A DNA stretch of 64,000 nt, from positions 3,038,001 to 3,102,000 of the forward strand of contig NZ_CP044016.1 in assembly GCF_004337365.2 (NCBI RefSeq), written 5' to 3'. Numbering within the stretch: the stretch's first letter is position 1; each line of letters begins with the position of its first letter. Origin of the DNA: Rhizosphaericola mali (GTDB lineage: Bacteria; Bacteroidota; Bacteroidia; Chitinophagales; Chitinophagaceae). The position numbers were made by a program, and so were the translations under genes. The notes under the pieces were generated by a model. The model ran no database searches and was not told where the DNA came from. It saw nothing but the letters and a program-made list of their open reading frames with translations. Of this stretch, positions 53,178-63,800 are shown piece by piece.

Positions 53178-54743
53178 TTAATCTAATCCACCTTTTCGAA
53201 TACCGTCTTTAGCTTCCGGCCAGGATTCCTCTTTTCCGTTACGTCCATTTTTAAATGGTCCAGCAATTTTTTCGTGTGTAAATTTCTCTGAATCTTCCGA
53301 TGCTTCATAAGCCAAAATTGCTGTAATCAACACATTTCTTTTTACATCATCAAATACTATTTTATCATAAGTATCCCTATTAGTATGCCATGTATAGGAA
53401 AAATAATCCCAACTAAGAGATCCTAAAGAAATACCTGGTGCACCAGCAGCTACAAATGAAGCATTATCAGAACCACCACCACTCGGCGTTCCTGGGAAAG
53501 AGGTGTGTAACGTATCTTTTATTGTATCAGGAACAGCAGCCAACCATTTAGTTAAAAATTTTTCACTTTGCACAAATCCTTGTCCGCCGATATTTACAAT
53601 ACGCCCAGTACCATTATCTTGGTTTAATGCCACTTGTAAACCTTCAACCACTTCTGGATGATCTTTTACAAAAGAACGTGAACCATTTAAGCCCTCTTCT
53701 TCACTTCCCCAGTGACCGACTATAATAGTTCTTTTGGGATGCGGATAATATTTTTTTAACAATCTCATTGCCTCCATCATCACAAGCGTACCAGTACCGT
53801 TATCCGTTGCGCCTGTCGCTCCATCCCAAGAATCAAAATGCGCAGACAAGACGACATACTCATTTGGCTTTTCACTACCTTTTATAGTTGCGATCGTATT
53901 AAATGTGGGTTGGATGCCTGTTTCTTTAGAATCGGTTTTGATATTCAATGATGGTGCATTACCAGAACTTGCCAATCGATAAACTAAACCATAATCTTCT
54001 AATGAAAGATCCACTGTTGGAATTAATTTAGTATTAGCACCGAAAATCTTATCTACGCCAAAACCTTGTGACCAAAGATTGGTTAGAATTGCGATCGCTC
54101 CACTTTTTTCCAAAATAGAAGGTAATGTTTTAGCAGTAAATCCGGATGCTTTGATTCTTTCAGTCCATTCTTCTTGCCCCGCTTTACGCTCTGCTTTCAT
54201 TTTTTCAAATGAAGGTGTTAATGAAAATTTTTCCCAATTATAGTCAGGTCTTCCCGTTGGTTGAGAATAAGAAATCATTACCATTTTTCCCTTAACTTTT
54301 GGAAGCCATGCTTTAAATTCTATAGAATCTTTAAAATGTGGTAAAATAATCACTTCTCCGTGTATTGTTTTGCCTTTCGTAGATGGACTCCAAGCCAATT
54401 GTGTTCCCTCTAAAGAGCGTACCCAAGGAGCCGTCATATCAATATGGGAAATCCCCCTCTCCCAGCCTCTCCAAACACCCCATTGTTCATTTTTAGCAGA
54501 AATATCCCAACTTGCATATTTTGCAACCGCCCAATCATGTGCCTTCTTCATTTGCGGAGAGCCCACTAGACGAGAACCAATTCCATCCAACAACTCATGT
54601 CCCAATAATGGTAATTGAGAATCCTTGTACTCCTCTTGAATCATTTGATCAATAACAGACTTCTGGGCAAAAATCCCACTCCCAATAAAAGAAAAGCCGG
54701 CAATTAAGAGCCATTTTTTTTGTCTCAATTTCAGATAAAGCAT
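53178..54743 (-). CDS. Exported M28-family metallopeptidase
   Basis: 521 residues. A signal peptide ends GSGIFAQKS. A protease-associated-like insert lies at about 125-240. The zinc sites are in LSAHFDSWDGATGATDNGTG (His and Asp of metal site), WGSEEEGLNGS (catalytic Glu and metal Glu) and a later Asp in ALNQDNGTGR, with the final His in YTWHTNRDTYD. It is a periplasmic or secreted aminopeptidase/carboxypeptidase, related to glutamate carboxypeptidase Q. It has its own -7 box and a terminator-like hairpin separates it from GH3, so it is probably not part of the glucan locus. Confidence 0.9.
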   Translation of the reverse strand: MLYLKLRQKKWLLIAGFSFIGSGIFAQKSVIDQMIQEEYKDSQLPLLGHELLDGIGSRLVGSPQMKKAHDWAVAKYASWDISAKNEQWGVWRGWERGISHIDMTAPWVRSLEGTQLAWSPSTKGKTIHGEVIILPHFKDSIEFKAWLPKVKGKMVMISYSQPTGRPDYNWEKFSLTPSFEKMKAERKAGQEEWTERIKASGFTAKTLPSILEKSGAIAILTNLWSQGFGVDKIFGANTKLIPTVDLSLEDYGLVYRLASSGNAPSLNIKTDSKETGIQPTFNTIATIKGSEKPNEYVVLSAHFDSWDGATGATDNGTGTLVMMEAMRLLKKYYPHPKRTIIVGHWGSEEEGLNGSRSFVKDHPEVVEGLQVALNQDNGTGRIVNIGGQGFVQSEKFLTKWLAAVPDTIKDTLHTSFPGTPSGGGSDNASFVAAGAPGISLGSLSWDYFSYTWHTNRDTYDKIVFDDVKRNVLITAILAYEASEDSEKFTHEKIAGPFKNGRNGKEESWPEAKDGIRKGGLD

Positions 54744-54770
54744 AGTTTAAAATTTGTGTAAATAGTTATT

Positions 54771-54778
54771 CAAAAATA
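54771..54778 (-). promoter_or_regulatory. -7 promoter element for the M28 peptidase gene
   Basis: TATTTTTG on the minus strand fits TAnnTTTG, 27 bases before the start at 54743. Confidence 0.35.
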
Positions 54779-54800
54779 ACGGTTATTCTCCATAATGAAA

Positions 54801-54826
54801 ATAGGGAATACAAATGTATCCCCTAT
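54801..54826 (-). terminator. Hairpin after the GH3 gene
   Basis: ATAGGGAATA pairs with TATCCCCTAT with one mismatch and a six-base loop. On the minus strand a short T-rich tail follows. It lies 22 bases past the GH3 stop and would end the glucan-locus message. Confidence 0.5.
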
Positions 54827-54848
54827 ATATAAGATTAAAATTTCACTT

Positions 54849-57131
54849 CTATTTATCCCAATGAACGGTTACCGCTTTCGTATCTTCGGAATTGGTACCT
54901 ACACGAAAGGTAAATTCGCCAGGTTCCCAATCATATTTCAAATTAGCATTATAAAACTTAAGTGATTCTGTATCGATAATAAAATTAACAACTTTAGATT
55001 CTCCAGGATTTAGATATACTTTTTGAAAACCTTTTAGATCTTCTACGCTTCTAGTCACACTCGCAACAGGATCGGAAATGTATAATTGAACAGTTTCTTC
55101 TCCGGCATATTTTCCTGTATTAGAAACCTTAACGCTCAACTTAACAGGTGCATTTCCTTTTGGATGCGTATTACTTATCGTTGGTGCATCGTATGCAAAT
55201 GTTGTGTAACTCAATCCATATCCGAAAGGATACAACGGCGTATTTGGAACGTCTAAATAATCGGATTTGAATTTAGTAGGACCACCTTCAACATAAGGTC
55301 TGCCCGTATTTTTGTGATTATAGTATATTGGAATTTGACCCACATTTCTTGGAAATGTCATAGTCAATTTACCAGAAGGATTATAGTCTCCAAATAAGAT
55401 ATCTGCAATTGCATTACCTCCTTCTGTCCCACCAAACCAAGCATCCAAAATCCCAGTCAAATGCTCTTTTTCCCAATCTAAAGTCAGAGGTCGACCATTA
55501 AACAAAACAGCTACCACAGGTTTACCCGTTGCAACCAATGCTCGTAACAGTTTTGCTTGACTTTCAGGAATATCAATATGCGAACGACTAGAAGATTCGC
55601 CAGTCATATCAGCTGCTTCACCGACAACAGCAACTACTACATCAGAATTATTAGCAGCATCCACGGCTTCTTTAATTAAAGTTTCTGGAGATTTCTCGTC
55701 TATAGAAATTTCTTCACCGAAAACATTTACTTTTTGATTGAACAAAGTATCATCTGATATATTTGCCCCTTTTGCATAAATGATTTTAGCCTTTCCATCA
55801 ACCGCATTTTCAATACCCTCTTTTACTGTCACCGCTTTATCCCACTCACCAGACACACTCCAAGTCCCCAACATATTTCTACGACTATCCGCTAGTGGAC
55901 CAACTAATGCAATTGTACCTTTTTTTTGCAATGGTAAAATTTGATTTTCATTTTTCAAAAGCACCATACTATGCGAAGCTAATTTTCTTGCAAATGCACG
56001 ATTTTCTTTCGTTAAAATTTCTTTTTCATAACGATTACTATCCAATCCAGCATAAGGATTTTTGAATAGTCCAGCTTTGTATTTAGCTTCTAGAACCCTT
56101 TTACAGGCAGAATCAATTTGAGCAATCGTGATTTTACCTTCTTTTAATGATTTACCCAAAGTATTTAAAAATCCTTCAGAAACCATATCCATGTCCGTTC
56201 CAGCAGCTAATGATTTAGCAGAAACTTCTTGTAAATCCTTTCCGATACCATGTGCGATCAATTCACTCACCGCTGTATAGTCGGTAACAACCAAACCATT
56301 AAATCCCCATTGTTTTCTCAATACATCTGTCAATAACCATCTATTGGCTGTTGATGGAACACCATTCAAATCATTAAAAGAAGTCATCACTGATGCGGCA
56401 CCAGCATCGACAGCAGCTTTATAAGGAGGAAAGTAATACTCATACATTTTGATCAAACTCATATCAACTGTATTGTATTCTCTACCCGCTTCTGCGCCAC
56501 CATATAGTGCGAAATGTTTAATACAAGCCAATACATTCATCGTATCTGCCAAAGAATTTCCTTGATAACCTTTGATCATTGCTTTCGCAATCAACGACCC
56601 CAAATAAGGATCTTCTCCAGAACCTTCAGATACGCGTCCCCATCTTGGATCTCTAGCGATATCCACCATAGGTGAGAATACCCATTTCAATCCGTCAGCA
56701 GTTGCTTCTTTTGCCGCATAGTGTGCAGATTGTTGGATTAAATTCAAATCCCAACTAGTTGAGATCCCTAGTGGGATAGGAAACAGTGTACGATGTCCAT
56801 GTATTACATCTAAACCAAATAATAATGGTATATGCAGACGTGAATTATTAACAGCCATCTCTTGAAGACGTCGCAACTTAGAAGCGCCCCAAATACCGAA
56901 AGTACTACCAACTTGTCCTTTTTTAATTTTTTCATCGACACCCCCTTGGACTATAGAACCAGTTAACACCCCATCAGAAACTGCTTCCTGATTGAGCTGA
57001 CCAATTTTTTCATCAGTTGTCATTTTGGACATCAAATTTGAGACAAATTTATTCATCTCGTTTTGCTGCGCATTCAAACTAGAAACACATCCTACAATTG
57101 AGGACAATACAATCCATTGTTTTAATCTCAT
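54849..57131 (-). CDS. bglX: Exported beta-glucosidase, glycoside hydrolase family 3
   Basis: 760 residues. A signal peptide ends SSLNAQQ (about residue 22). The GH3 N-terminal domain has GLDVIHGHRTLFPIPLG, RDPRWGRVSEGSGEDPYL, IKHFALYGG and GLVVTDYTAV, with Asp284 as nucleophile. The second alpha/beta domain has VVVAVVGEAADMTGESSSR, where a Glu would serve as acid/base, and a fibronectin-like domain ends the protein. It cleaves terminal beta-glucose from oligosaccharides in the periplasm. It follows SGNH and the GH144-like enzyme, so sophoro-oligosaccharides are the probable substrate here; related Bacteroides GH3 BT_3567 acts on them. The name bglX reflects layout only. Confidence 0.9.
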   Translation of the reverse strand: MRLKQWIVLSSIVGCVSSLNAQQNEMNKFVSNLMSKMTTDEKIGQLNQEAVSDGVLTGSIVQGGVDEKIKKGQVGSTFGIWGASKLRRLQEMAVNNSRLHIPLLFGLDVIHGHRTLFPIPLGISTSWDLNLIQQSAHYAAKEATADGLKWVFSPMVDIARDPRWGRVSEGSGEDPYLGSLIAKAMIKGYQGNSLADTMNVLACIKHFALYGGAEAGREYNTVDMSLIKMYEYYFPPYKAAVDAGAASVMTSFNDLNGVPSTANRWLLTDVLRKQWGFNGLVVTDYTAVSELIAHGIGKDLQEVSAKSLAAGTDMDMVSEGFLNTLGKSLKEGKITIAQIDSACKRVLEAKYKAGLFKNPYAGLDSNRYEKEILTKENRAFARKLASHSMVLLKNENQILPLQKKGTIALVGPLADSRRNMLGTWSVSGEWDKAVTVKEGIENAVDGKAKIIYAKGANISDDTLFNQKVNVFGEEISIDEKSPETLIKEAVDAANNSDVVVAVVGEAADMTGESSSRSHIDIPESQAKLLRALVATGKPVVAVLFNGRPLTLDWEKEHLTGILDAWFGGTEGGNAIADILFGDYNPSGKLTMTFPRNVGQIPIYYNHKNTGRPYVEGGPTKFKSDYLDVPNTPLYPFGYGLSYTTFAYDAPTISNTHPKGNAPVKLSVKVSNTGKYAGEETVQLYISDPVASVTRSVEDLKGFQKVYLNPGESKVVNFIIDTESLKFYNANLKYDWEPGEFTFRVGTNSEDTKAVTVHWDK

Positions 57132-57141
57132 ATTGTGAAAA

Positions 57142-57810
57142 TTAATCTTTAATTAAATAAGGCTTAATTACCTTTTCCCATAGTCTATACCCTTCAGGTT
57201 TCATATGTAGCATGTCGTCTAGATATAAACTTTTATTTATTTTTTTATTTGCATCCAGCATTACAGGATCTATATCGATATATTCTGCATGGATTTGAGT
57301 TTTCAAATAGTTGGAAATAAGTCTATTAGCAGATTTCATTTTATTCCAAAGCTTTTCTCTACTTGGACTATATTTTATAGAGATATAGTCGACAGGAATT
57401 GCTGGATATTCTTTTCTTATTAATTCAAATAAAATTTTAAATCGGTTCAAAACATCTGCCGATGTAACAGTGTCAGAAAATGCAAAATCATTATCACCAC
57501 AATATATAATTACTTGTCTTGGATGATAAGGATATACTATGTCAGGTACATATCTAATCTCATCTAATAAAGTTGACCCACCAAAACCTCTATTAATAAT
57601 ACTATAACCAGGAAAATATGCTTGGACATCTTTCCATTTGGTAAATGTGGAACTTCCGATAAATAGAATACCATTCTTTGGTGGAAATTTTAAACTATCC
57701 TTTTTCTTAAACTCTTGAATATCTTGATAATAAGGAAAATTGGTCTGCGCATGTATTTCTTTTCCTAAAATAAAAATGCAAATGTTTAATAACAATAAGA
57801 TTTTTTTCAT
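57142..57810 (-). CDS. Exported SGNH/GDSL-family hydrolase
   Basis: The frame opens at 57837, but the Met at 57810 gives a normal signal peptide (MKKILLLLNICIFILG...IHAQ), 222 residues. Block I is ILFIGSSTFTKW with the nucleophilic Ser, block II INRGFGGST, block III IIYCGDND, and block V DDMLHMKPEG with the Asp/His pair. It is an esterase, probably removing acyl groups from sugars in the periplasm. It lies ten bases upstream of GH3 and is part of the glucan locus, which suggests a substituted (for example succinylated or acetylated) glucan (inference). Confidence 0.85.
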   Translation of the reverse strand: MKKILLLLNICIFILGKEIHAQTNFPYYQDIQEFKKKDSLKFPPKNGILFIGSSTFTKWKDVQAYFPGYSIINRGFGGSTLLDEIRYVPDIVYPYHPRQVIIYCGDNDFAFSDTVTSADVLNRFKILFELIRKEYPAIPVDYISIKYSPSREKLWNKMKSANRLISNYLKTQIHAEYIDIDPVMLDANKKINKSLYLDDMLHMKPEGYRLWEKVIKPYLIKD

Positions 57811-57889
57811 TTTAATAATTTTGAACAATATTAGCAATTAATATACCTACTTACCTAAATAGTAGTTGTAAATAAGAAAAATAATTGCT

Positions 57890-59215
57890 CTATTTTTTAT
57901 AAGTAAAACCTAGTTTATCTAAACCATCTTTTACTTCAGGTGCAGCCATAAATAATTTCCATAATAGACCACTTCTATAGTTCTCTATCATTACAACTTC
58001 CGGCCCTTGATCAATTGCCAAATATTTTTGTGGATACCAATCATCATTTATACTAAATGCGTCATAAAACCCATATTTTCCCCAAACCTTATCTTTCAAT
58101 TTTGCATTCCAATAATTAATAGCGGTAATGCTTTCTTTTGGCGTATAAACAATAGATGATATTGCGGCGGTAGGCGAAATAACACCTAAATCGTCATTCA
58201 AATTTGGCGCATGAGCTGCATAACCTGCCACAGAGTAGCTCGCTGTCAATCCCCAATTACTAGCACTATATCCTTTATATTCTTTTGGATTATCTACACA
58301 CCATTGGTAATTAATTTTTGACATAGTGATATTATTTTCCCCATAGTCAATAAAAGCATCTTTCAATCCTCTTGGATTTAGTCCAAGAAAAGAATAATGG
58401 GTCCAAAATAAAGGACCTCCATAAGGCGGATTGCCTTGCATATGTGCAAATAAAGTATCTTTTTTATAGTTGGTCACTTTTTTAATTGCTCCATTCTCCG
58501 CCCAACCATCATTGTAATCAGTTAAACTTATTGCATGTTTCGAGGAAGATGCACCTAAAACATACATGATCAAACATTCATTAAATCCATGTATTGGAAA
58601 ATTCATAATCCATTGTTTGTCTGGACTCCAATGCCAATACAAAACATTTTTATTATTACGATACCAATTAAAGTCTACCTCTTCCCATAGTCGGTTGATT
58701 GTATTTACGATAAAAGTATCTGAATTATTTTCTAATTTATAGTATTCTCTTACAGCTAATAAACCTTGTAAAAGAAATGAGGTTTCTACTAAATCTCCAC
58801 CATTATCATTATTTCCAAATGGCTTTACTTTACCAGTTTCGCCATACATCCAATGCGGCCAAGCCCCATGAAATCGATCTGCATTTTCCAAAAAATGTAA
58901 TATTTTGTAGAATCGGTCTCGCCCTTCTTTTTTTGAAATATATCCTCGATCTAATCCGGCCACTAGTGCCATCAAACCAAATCCACTACCACCAGTAGTA
59001 ACCACATTTTTGTCATTTTCTGGATAAATATCATCCATATTGATTCGCTCTCTAGCCAAACCACTATTGGGCTCTGCTCCAGACCAAAAATATTCAAAAG
59101 TTTGACGTTCAACTTTATCCAAAAGTCGATCATTTCTAGATTGAGCATTTAAGTTTAAAATACTCACTGAGCTTATTAAAAGCGCTACTATAATTTTGAA
59201 ATATTTATGTATCAT
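57890..59215 (-). CDS. GH144-like endo-beta-1,2-glucanase (glucoamylase-like family)
   Basis: 441 residues. A signal peptide ends SILNLNAQS. The (alpha/alpha)6 barrel of the Glycoamylase family (PF10091) follows: TFEYFWSGAEPNSGLARERINMD, GGSGFGLMALVAGLDRGY, FHGAWPHWMYGETG, WHWSPDKQWIMNF and GLTASYSVAGYAAHAP. Within Bacteroidota, proteins of this layout are mostly GH144; the founder, CpSGL from Chitinophaga pinensis, hydrolyses beta-1,2-glucan to sophoro-oligosaccharides. The assignment to GH144 rests on family memory and on the GH3/SusCD context. Separated from susD by an 82-base gap with a hairpin. Confidence 0.8.
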   Translation of the reverse strand: MIHKYFKIIVALLISSVSILNLNAQSRNDRLLDKVERQTFEYFWSGAEPNSGLARERINMDDIYPENDKNVVTTGGSGFGLMALVAGLDRGYISKKEGRDRFYKILHFLENADRFHGAWPHWMYGETGKVKPFGNNDNGGDLVETSFLLQGLLAVREYYKLENNSDTFIVNTINRLWEEVDFNWYRNNKNVLYWHWSPDKQWIMNFPIHGFNECLIMYVLGASSSKHAISLTDYNDGWAENGAIKKVTNYKKDTLFAHMQGNPPYGGPLFWTHYSFLGLNPRGLKDAFIDYGENNITMSKINYQWCVDNPKEYKGYSASNWGLTASYSVAGYAAHAPNLNDDLGVISPTAAISSIVYTPKESITAINYWNAKLKDKVWGKYGFYDAFSINDDWYPQKYLAIDQGPEVVMIENYRSGLLWKLFMAAPEVKDGLDKLGFTYKK

Positions 59216-59232
59216 GACAAATCATTAATAAA

Positions 59233-59272
59233 AAACTACCGAGAATACTTAGTTTTTTCGTCGGTAGTTTTA
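59233..59272 (-). terminator. Intercistronic hairpin between susD and the GH144-like gene
   Basis: 11-bp arms AAAACTACCGA and TCGGTAGTTTT flank an 18-base loop; T6 follows on the minus strand. It can act as a partial terminator, so that susC-susD is made in excess over the enzymes. Confidence 0.65.
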
Positions 59273-59297
59273 GTTGTTTGTTGTTATAAATTAAAAT

Positions 59298-60794
59298 TTA
59301 GTAACCAGAATTTTGAGTTAATACACCACCACTATTATCAATTTGTAATTGAGGTATAGGCCAAACCTCATTCTTACCAGCTTTCCAACCATTAGGGCCA
59401 AATACAGCAGTACCTCTTCCTTGACGAATTACGTCAAAATAACGATCATTTTCCATTGCCAATTCTACACGTCTTTCATGCCAGATTGCTGTTCTTAGGG
59501 TTGTTTGATCTGTTGTAGTTACTTGAGGTAAAATAGTAGTGCTTGTTCCACGTGCTCTAGCTCTTACTTTTTCCAATGATGCTAAAGCGGCAGCAGTATT
59601 TCCTAATTCATTATTGGCCTCTGCATTCATCAATAAAACATCAGAATATCTGAAAGCTCTATAGTTCTGATCTGCACCAGAATTAGTCGCTTTCGCAATA
59701 GCAAATGGAACGTATGTTTTCATATTGTAACGAGTAGGCGCTCCAGCCGCAGCATTTGGAACGCTATCCCCGCTTGGAGTAACTGTACCTGCCATCATTA
59801 CGGTTCCCGTCAATCTTGGATCACCAGTTTCAAATTCATTTACCAAATTTAAAGTAGGCACGTTAAATCCCCAACCAACACTCGCGTCACGATCACCTTG
59901 AATCTGAGAATATTGACTATTGCTTAAATCTGAATTATTTAAAACATAGTTACATTGTACTTCAAATATAGATTCAGAGTTATTTTCATTAGCAATTCTA
60001 AACTGTTGGTAATAATCACTAAATAAGGAATATTGGCCACTATTTATTATAGTATTGGTATACGTTAATACATCTTGCCATTTTTGTAAATACATTGCCA
60101 CTTTAGCATGTAATGCTAATGCAGCGCCACTCGTAGCTCGTCCTTTTTGATCTGCAGATACAGAAACAGGTAAATCAGCTGCGGCAATATTCAAATCATT
60201 TTCAATTGAATCATAAACTATTGCAGCAGTTGACTGAGAAGGATTTTGTTCATCTGAAGTTAATGGCACGTGTAAAATTAAAGGAACACGACCAAAAGCT
60301 CTAACCAATCTGAAATACGACCAGGCTCTAACAAATCTAGCCTCAGCTAAAAATCTAGATTTATTTGCATCTGTGACTGTAGACATAGTATCGACATGAT
60401 CCAATACTTGATTACAAAAATTGATATTCTGATATTGACCTACCCAAAAACCACTCAACTGGCCTTCTGAAGCAGTAACGGTATAATTGTTATACTGATT
60501 TAAATAAGTAGCATCACTAGCTACACTTCCCTTATCTTCATCATCAGAACCTGTGCACTCTATTGCTATCGCAGGGAAACCAAGATTAGCGTAGCTTCTA
60601 AGATTTCCATAGATAGAATTCACCGCTTTCTCAGCATCTGAAGAGGTTTGCCATAAAGTAGTTGCTGCTGGTTGTCCTAATAAATTTGAAGAAGCATCTG
60701 TAAAGCTTTTCGAACAGCTAGCTATCATACCGGTAACAGCAAAACCAATTACAGCGTATTTATATTTTGAGATGTTGATATTTAGATTTTTCAT
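59298..60794 (-). CDS. SusD/RagB-family outer-membrane glycan-binding lipoprotein
   Basis: 498 residues. The lipoprotein signal ends GMIASC (Cys27). TPR-like helices include AEARFVRAWSYFRLVRAFGRVPLI, the classical RagB/SusD signature, and AALALHAKVAMYLQKW; the C-terminal part has WHERRVELAMENDRYFDVIRQG. This is true SusD_RagB type, unlike the two SusD-like_2 proteins at 3.5 and 8.9 kb. It caps the SusC pore and captures glycan at the surface. The susC gene is 19 bases upstream. Probable ligand: beta-1,2-glucan fragments, by context. Confidence 0.9.
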   Translation of the reverse strand: MKNLNINISKYKYAVIGFAVTGMIASCSKSFTDASSNLLGQPAATTLWQTSSDAEKAVNSIYGNLRSYANLGFPAIAIECTGSDDEDKGSVASDATYLNQYNNYTVTASEGQLSGFWVGQYQNINFCNQVLDHVDTMSTVTDANKSRFLAEARFVRAWSYFRLVRAFGRVPLILHVPLTSDEQNPSQSTAAIVYDSIENDLNIAAADLPVSVSADQKGRATSGAALALHAKVAMYLQKWQDVLTYTNTIINSGQYSLFSDYYQQFRIANENNSESIFEVQCNYVLNNSDLSNSQYSQIQGDRDASVGWGFNVPTLNLVNEFETGDPRLTGTVMMAGTVTPSGDSVPNAAAGAPTRYNMKTYVPFAIAKATNSGADQNYRAFRYSDVLLMNAEANNELGNTAAALASLEKVRARARGTSTTILPQVTTTDQTTLRTAIWHERRVELAMENDRYFDVIRQGRGTAVFGPNGWKAGKNEVWPIPQLQIDNSGGVLTQNSGY

Positions 60795-60813
60795 TTACTA
60801 AGTTTTTTTGACA

Positions 60814-63800
60814 TTAAAATGTTAAGTTAACACCAATTGTATAGGTTGCATACAAAGGATAAGTATTGTAATCAATACCCATTGAACCTGGCAAACCACC
60901 TACTTCTGGGGTAAATCCTGTATATTTAGTAATTGTAAATGGATTTTGTGCATTTGCATAGAATCTCAAATTTTGGATTTTCCATTTTTCTGTCAATTCA
61001 TGAGGTAATGTGTAACCTAATTGTGCATTTCTCAATCTGAAATAAGCGCCACTTTCAACATACCAAGAATTTGCATAATAGTTTTGATTACCTCCAATAT
61101 TTACGGATGGATTTGTGTTAGATGTACCTTCACCATGCCATCTTTCATTATAGAATTTTTCCGTGAAGTTTTCATTACCGTATCTGTAACCTTTGTTAGC
61201 ATTATAAACATCTACATCTGCAACACCATTAAAGTCAAGAGCCAAATCAAAAGACTTAAACCTCAATCCCATGTTAATTCCATAATAATATTTAGGATTT
61301 GGATTACCAATGAATGTTCTATCATTTCCACTAATAGCTCCATTTTTAGTAAAACTTTCATATTTAAAATCACCCGGTTTTGCATCTGGTTGATATAAAT
61401 TACCATTAGCATCCGTGTAAGAATTTACTTCTGCTTGAGTTTGAAATATACCAATCACTTTATAACCATAGAATGCACCGACTGGATGTCCGACAGTTGT
61501 CAATGTTCCTTGTTGACCACCAGTAGATACATTTCCTCCATAAACGAAACCATTTTCAAGGCGACTATAGGTAAATTTGTTAGTATTCTGAGATGCATTT
61601 ACACCAATATTGTAGGACCAATTTTCATCAATATTATCTTTCCAATTTAATGCAACTTCAAATCCTTTATTTACCATATCACCTACATTGGTTAATATGG
61701 TAGACGCAGCTGTGCCATTTGTGCCTAATACAGGTACTGGAAATACAAAATCTTTTGTCTTTTTATTATAATAATCTGCTTCAAATGTCAAACGATTTTG
61801 TAAAAATGCGGCTTCGATACCTATATCAGTACCTATACTTTTCTCCCATTTTAAAGGATTAGGCACGATAGATGCAACACTTTGGCTAGAAGAAATATTC
61901 CCAGAATTACCATAGATAACACTACCAGTACTGGTTCCTTGTTGAGTAGCTACATAAGCGGGAACACCACTATTACCAACTTCACCCCAACTTGCTTTCA
62001 ATTTTAACGCATCAAATATTTTTTGATTAGCCATAAATCCTTCATTCGATACTACCCATGCAGCACCAAAAGATGGCAACCATGCTCTACCTGAATTAGC
62101 TGTAAATTTGCTACTTGCATCAGCACGTAAAGTTCCATTAAATGTGTATTTATTTTTATAAGAATAAGACATCCTACCAAAATAACTACTCACTTTTTCT
62201 TGAGCTGGGTAGGTTTGTGGATTTGTTGGTGTCACATTATACGTTGTACCTGGCGTTGCAGATGTAAAATACCAAGTAGCTGGATCATTTGTAATGGTTC
62301 CATCAGATCCTGTAGTATAAGATTCTCCATAATTATTTTTATAAGCCGTCTGACCTAACAATCCTGTAAATCTATGATCACCCCATTTATTTTCATATGT
62401 CAACGTATTTTCTACAATCCAGTTTTTAGTATTTAATTTACCATCTGTCAAAGTGGTATGCGCACTATATTGATTTACCGTTGCTTGATAAATAGGTACA
62501 AAGGTTTGGGTTTCAGTATTATCATAAATTCCACCTATACTACTGTGCCATTTGAAATGCTTTAAGAAGCTGATATCCAAGTACATATTACCATTGATAT
62601 GATAATTTTGTGTAGTGGCATGATTATAATCTAAAGTTGCTTGTGGATTGCTTACTGCAGACCCTAAACCATATTGTGTAGGGTCACCATAGGTACCATC
62701 AGCATTTTTAGGATTAATAATTGGAGGTGCTGTATATAATCCTCTCCAAATATTAGCTGGAGGATCAAAAGATTTGCTATAAGTACCAATAATATTATAA
62801 CCAGTTTTGATATTATTAGTCAAATTAATATCATTACTGAAACTTAAGGTATATCTTTTATAAGTATTGGTCTTTAATATTCCATCTTGATTTAAATAAC
62901 CCAAAGACAAATTATATGTAGATTTATCAGAACCTCCACTTACAGATACTTGATGGCTTGTTATAATCGCCTTGCGAGAGGCCACATCAAACCAGTTTGT
63001 TCCGGTTCCAAATTGAGAAGAATCTAATACGCTAGTTCCTCCTGTCAATCTTGTTAATTCGTTGATCATTGTAGCATACTCATAACCATTAGCCATTTTA
63101 GGAAAATGATTAGCTATCTGCACGCCGACAGATCCATTGTAATTTACAGTAAGACCTCGTCTTGATCCTTTCTTAGTAGTAATCAAAACAACACCATTCG
63201 CGCCTCTTACTCCATAAATTGATTCGCTAGATGCATCCTTTAAGATACTCATGCTTTCAATATCATTTGGATTTAAATAGCTAATATCCGTTAACCATAC
63301 TCCATCAACAACATATAGAGGTGCAGTATTAGAAGAGTAAGATCCAACACCACGAATATTAATTTGAGGAGACGATCCTGGCGTACCTGTATTCGTAATA
63401 TTTACTCCTGGAACCTTACCTTGTAAACCACTTACAGGATTCACTACACCTTGTTTGGCTAATTCTGCACCTTTTATTTGAACCACAGAACCCGTTACAT
63501 CTACTTTACGTTGTGTACCGTAACCAACCACGACCACTTGATCTAAAGTTGTATTAACACTAGCTCCTAATAATACGCTGATATTATTATTATCACCCAA
63601 GGTTACATGAGCTGTGCTATAACCATTAGAAGAAATATTCAAAACATCGCCAGCCGTAGCTGAAATCATAAAATTACCCAGCGAATCAGAAGTTGTGCCT
63701 TTTGATTTTCCTTGGATCTTAATGATCACATCCGAAATAGGAGATTTTGTCGCTGAATCTAAAATTGTCCCAGAAAATTGTTTTTGGGCAAATAGACACA

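Noticed and set aside
54801-54826. M28 peptidase as part of the glucan locus
   Set aside because: A terminator-like hairpin after GH3 and a separate -7 box before the peptidase gene argue for an independent unit.
61021-61398. 125-residue open frame opposite the third susC
   Set aside because: Shadow of a conserved barrel-coding region; Ile/Thr/Phe-rich composition with no domain.
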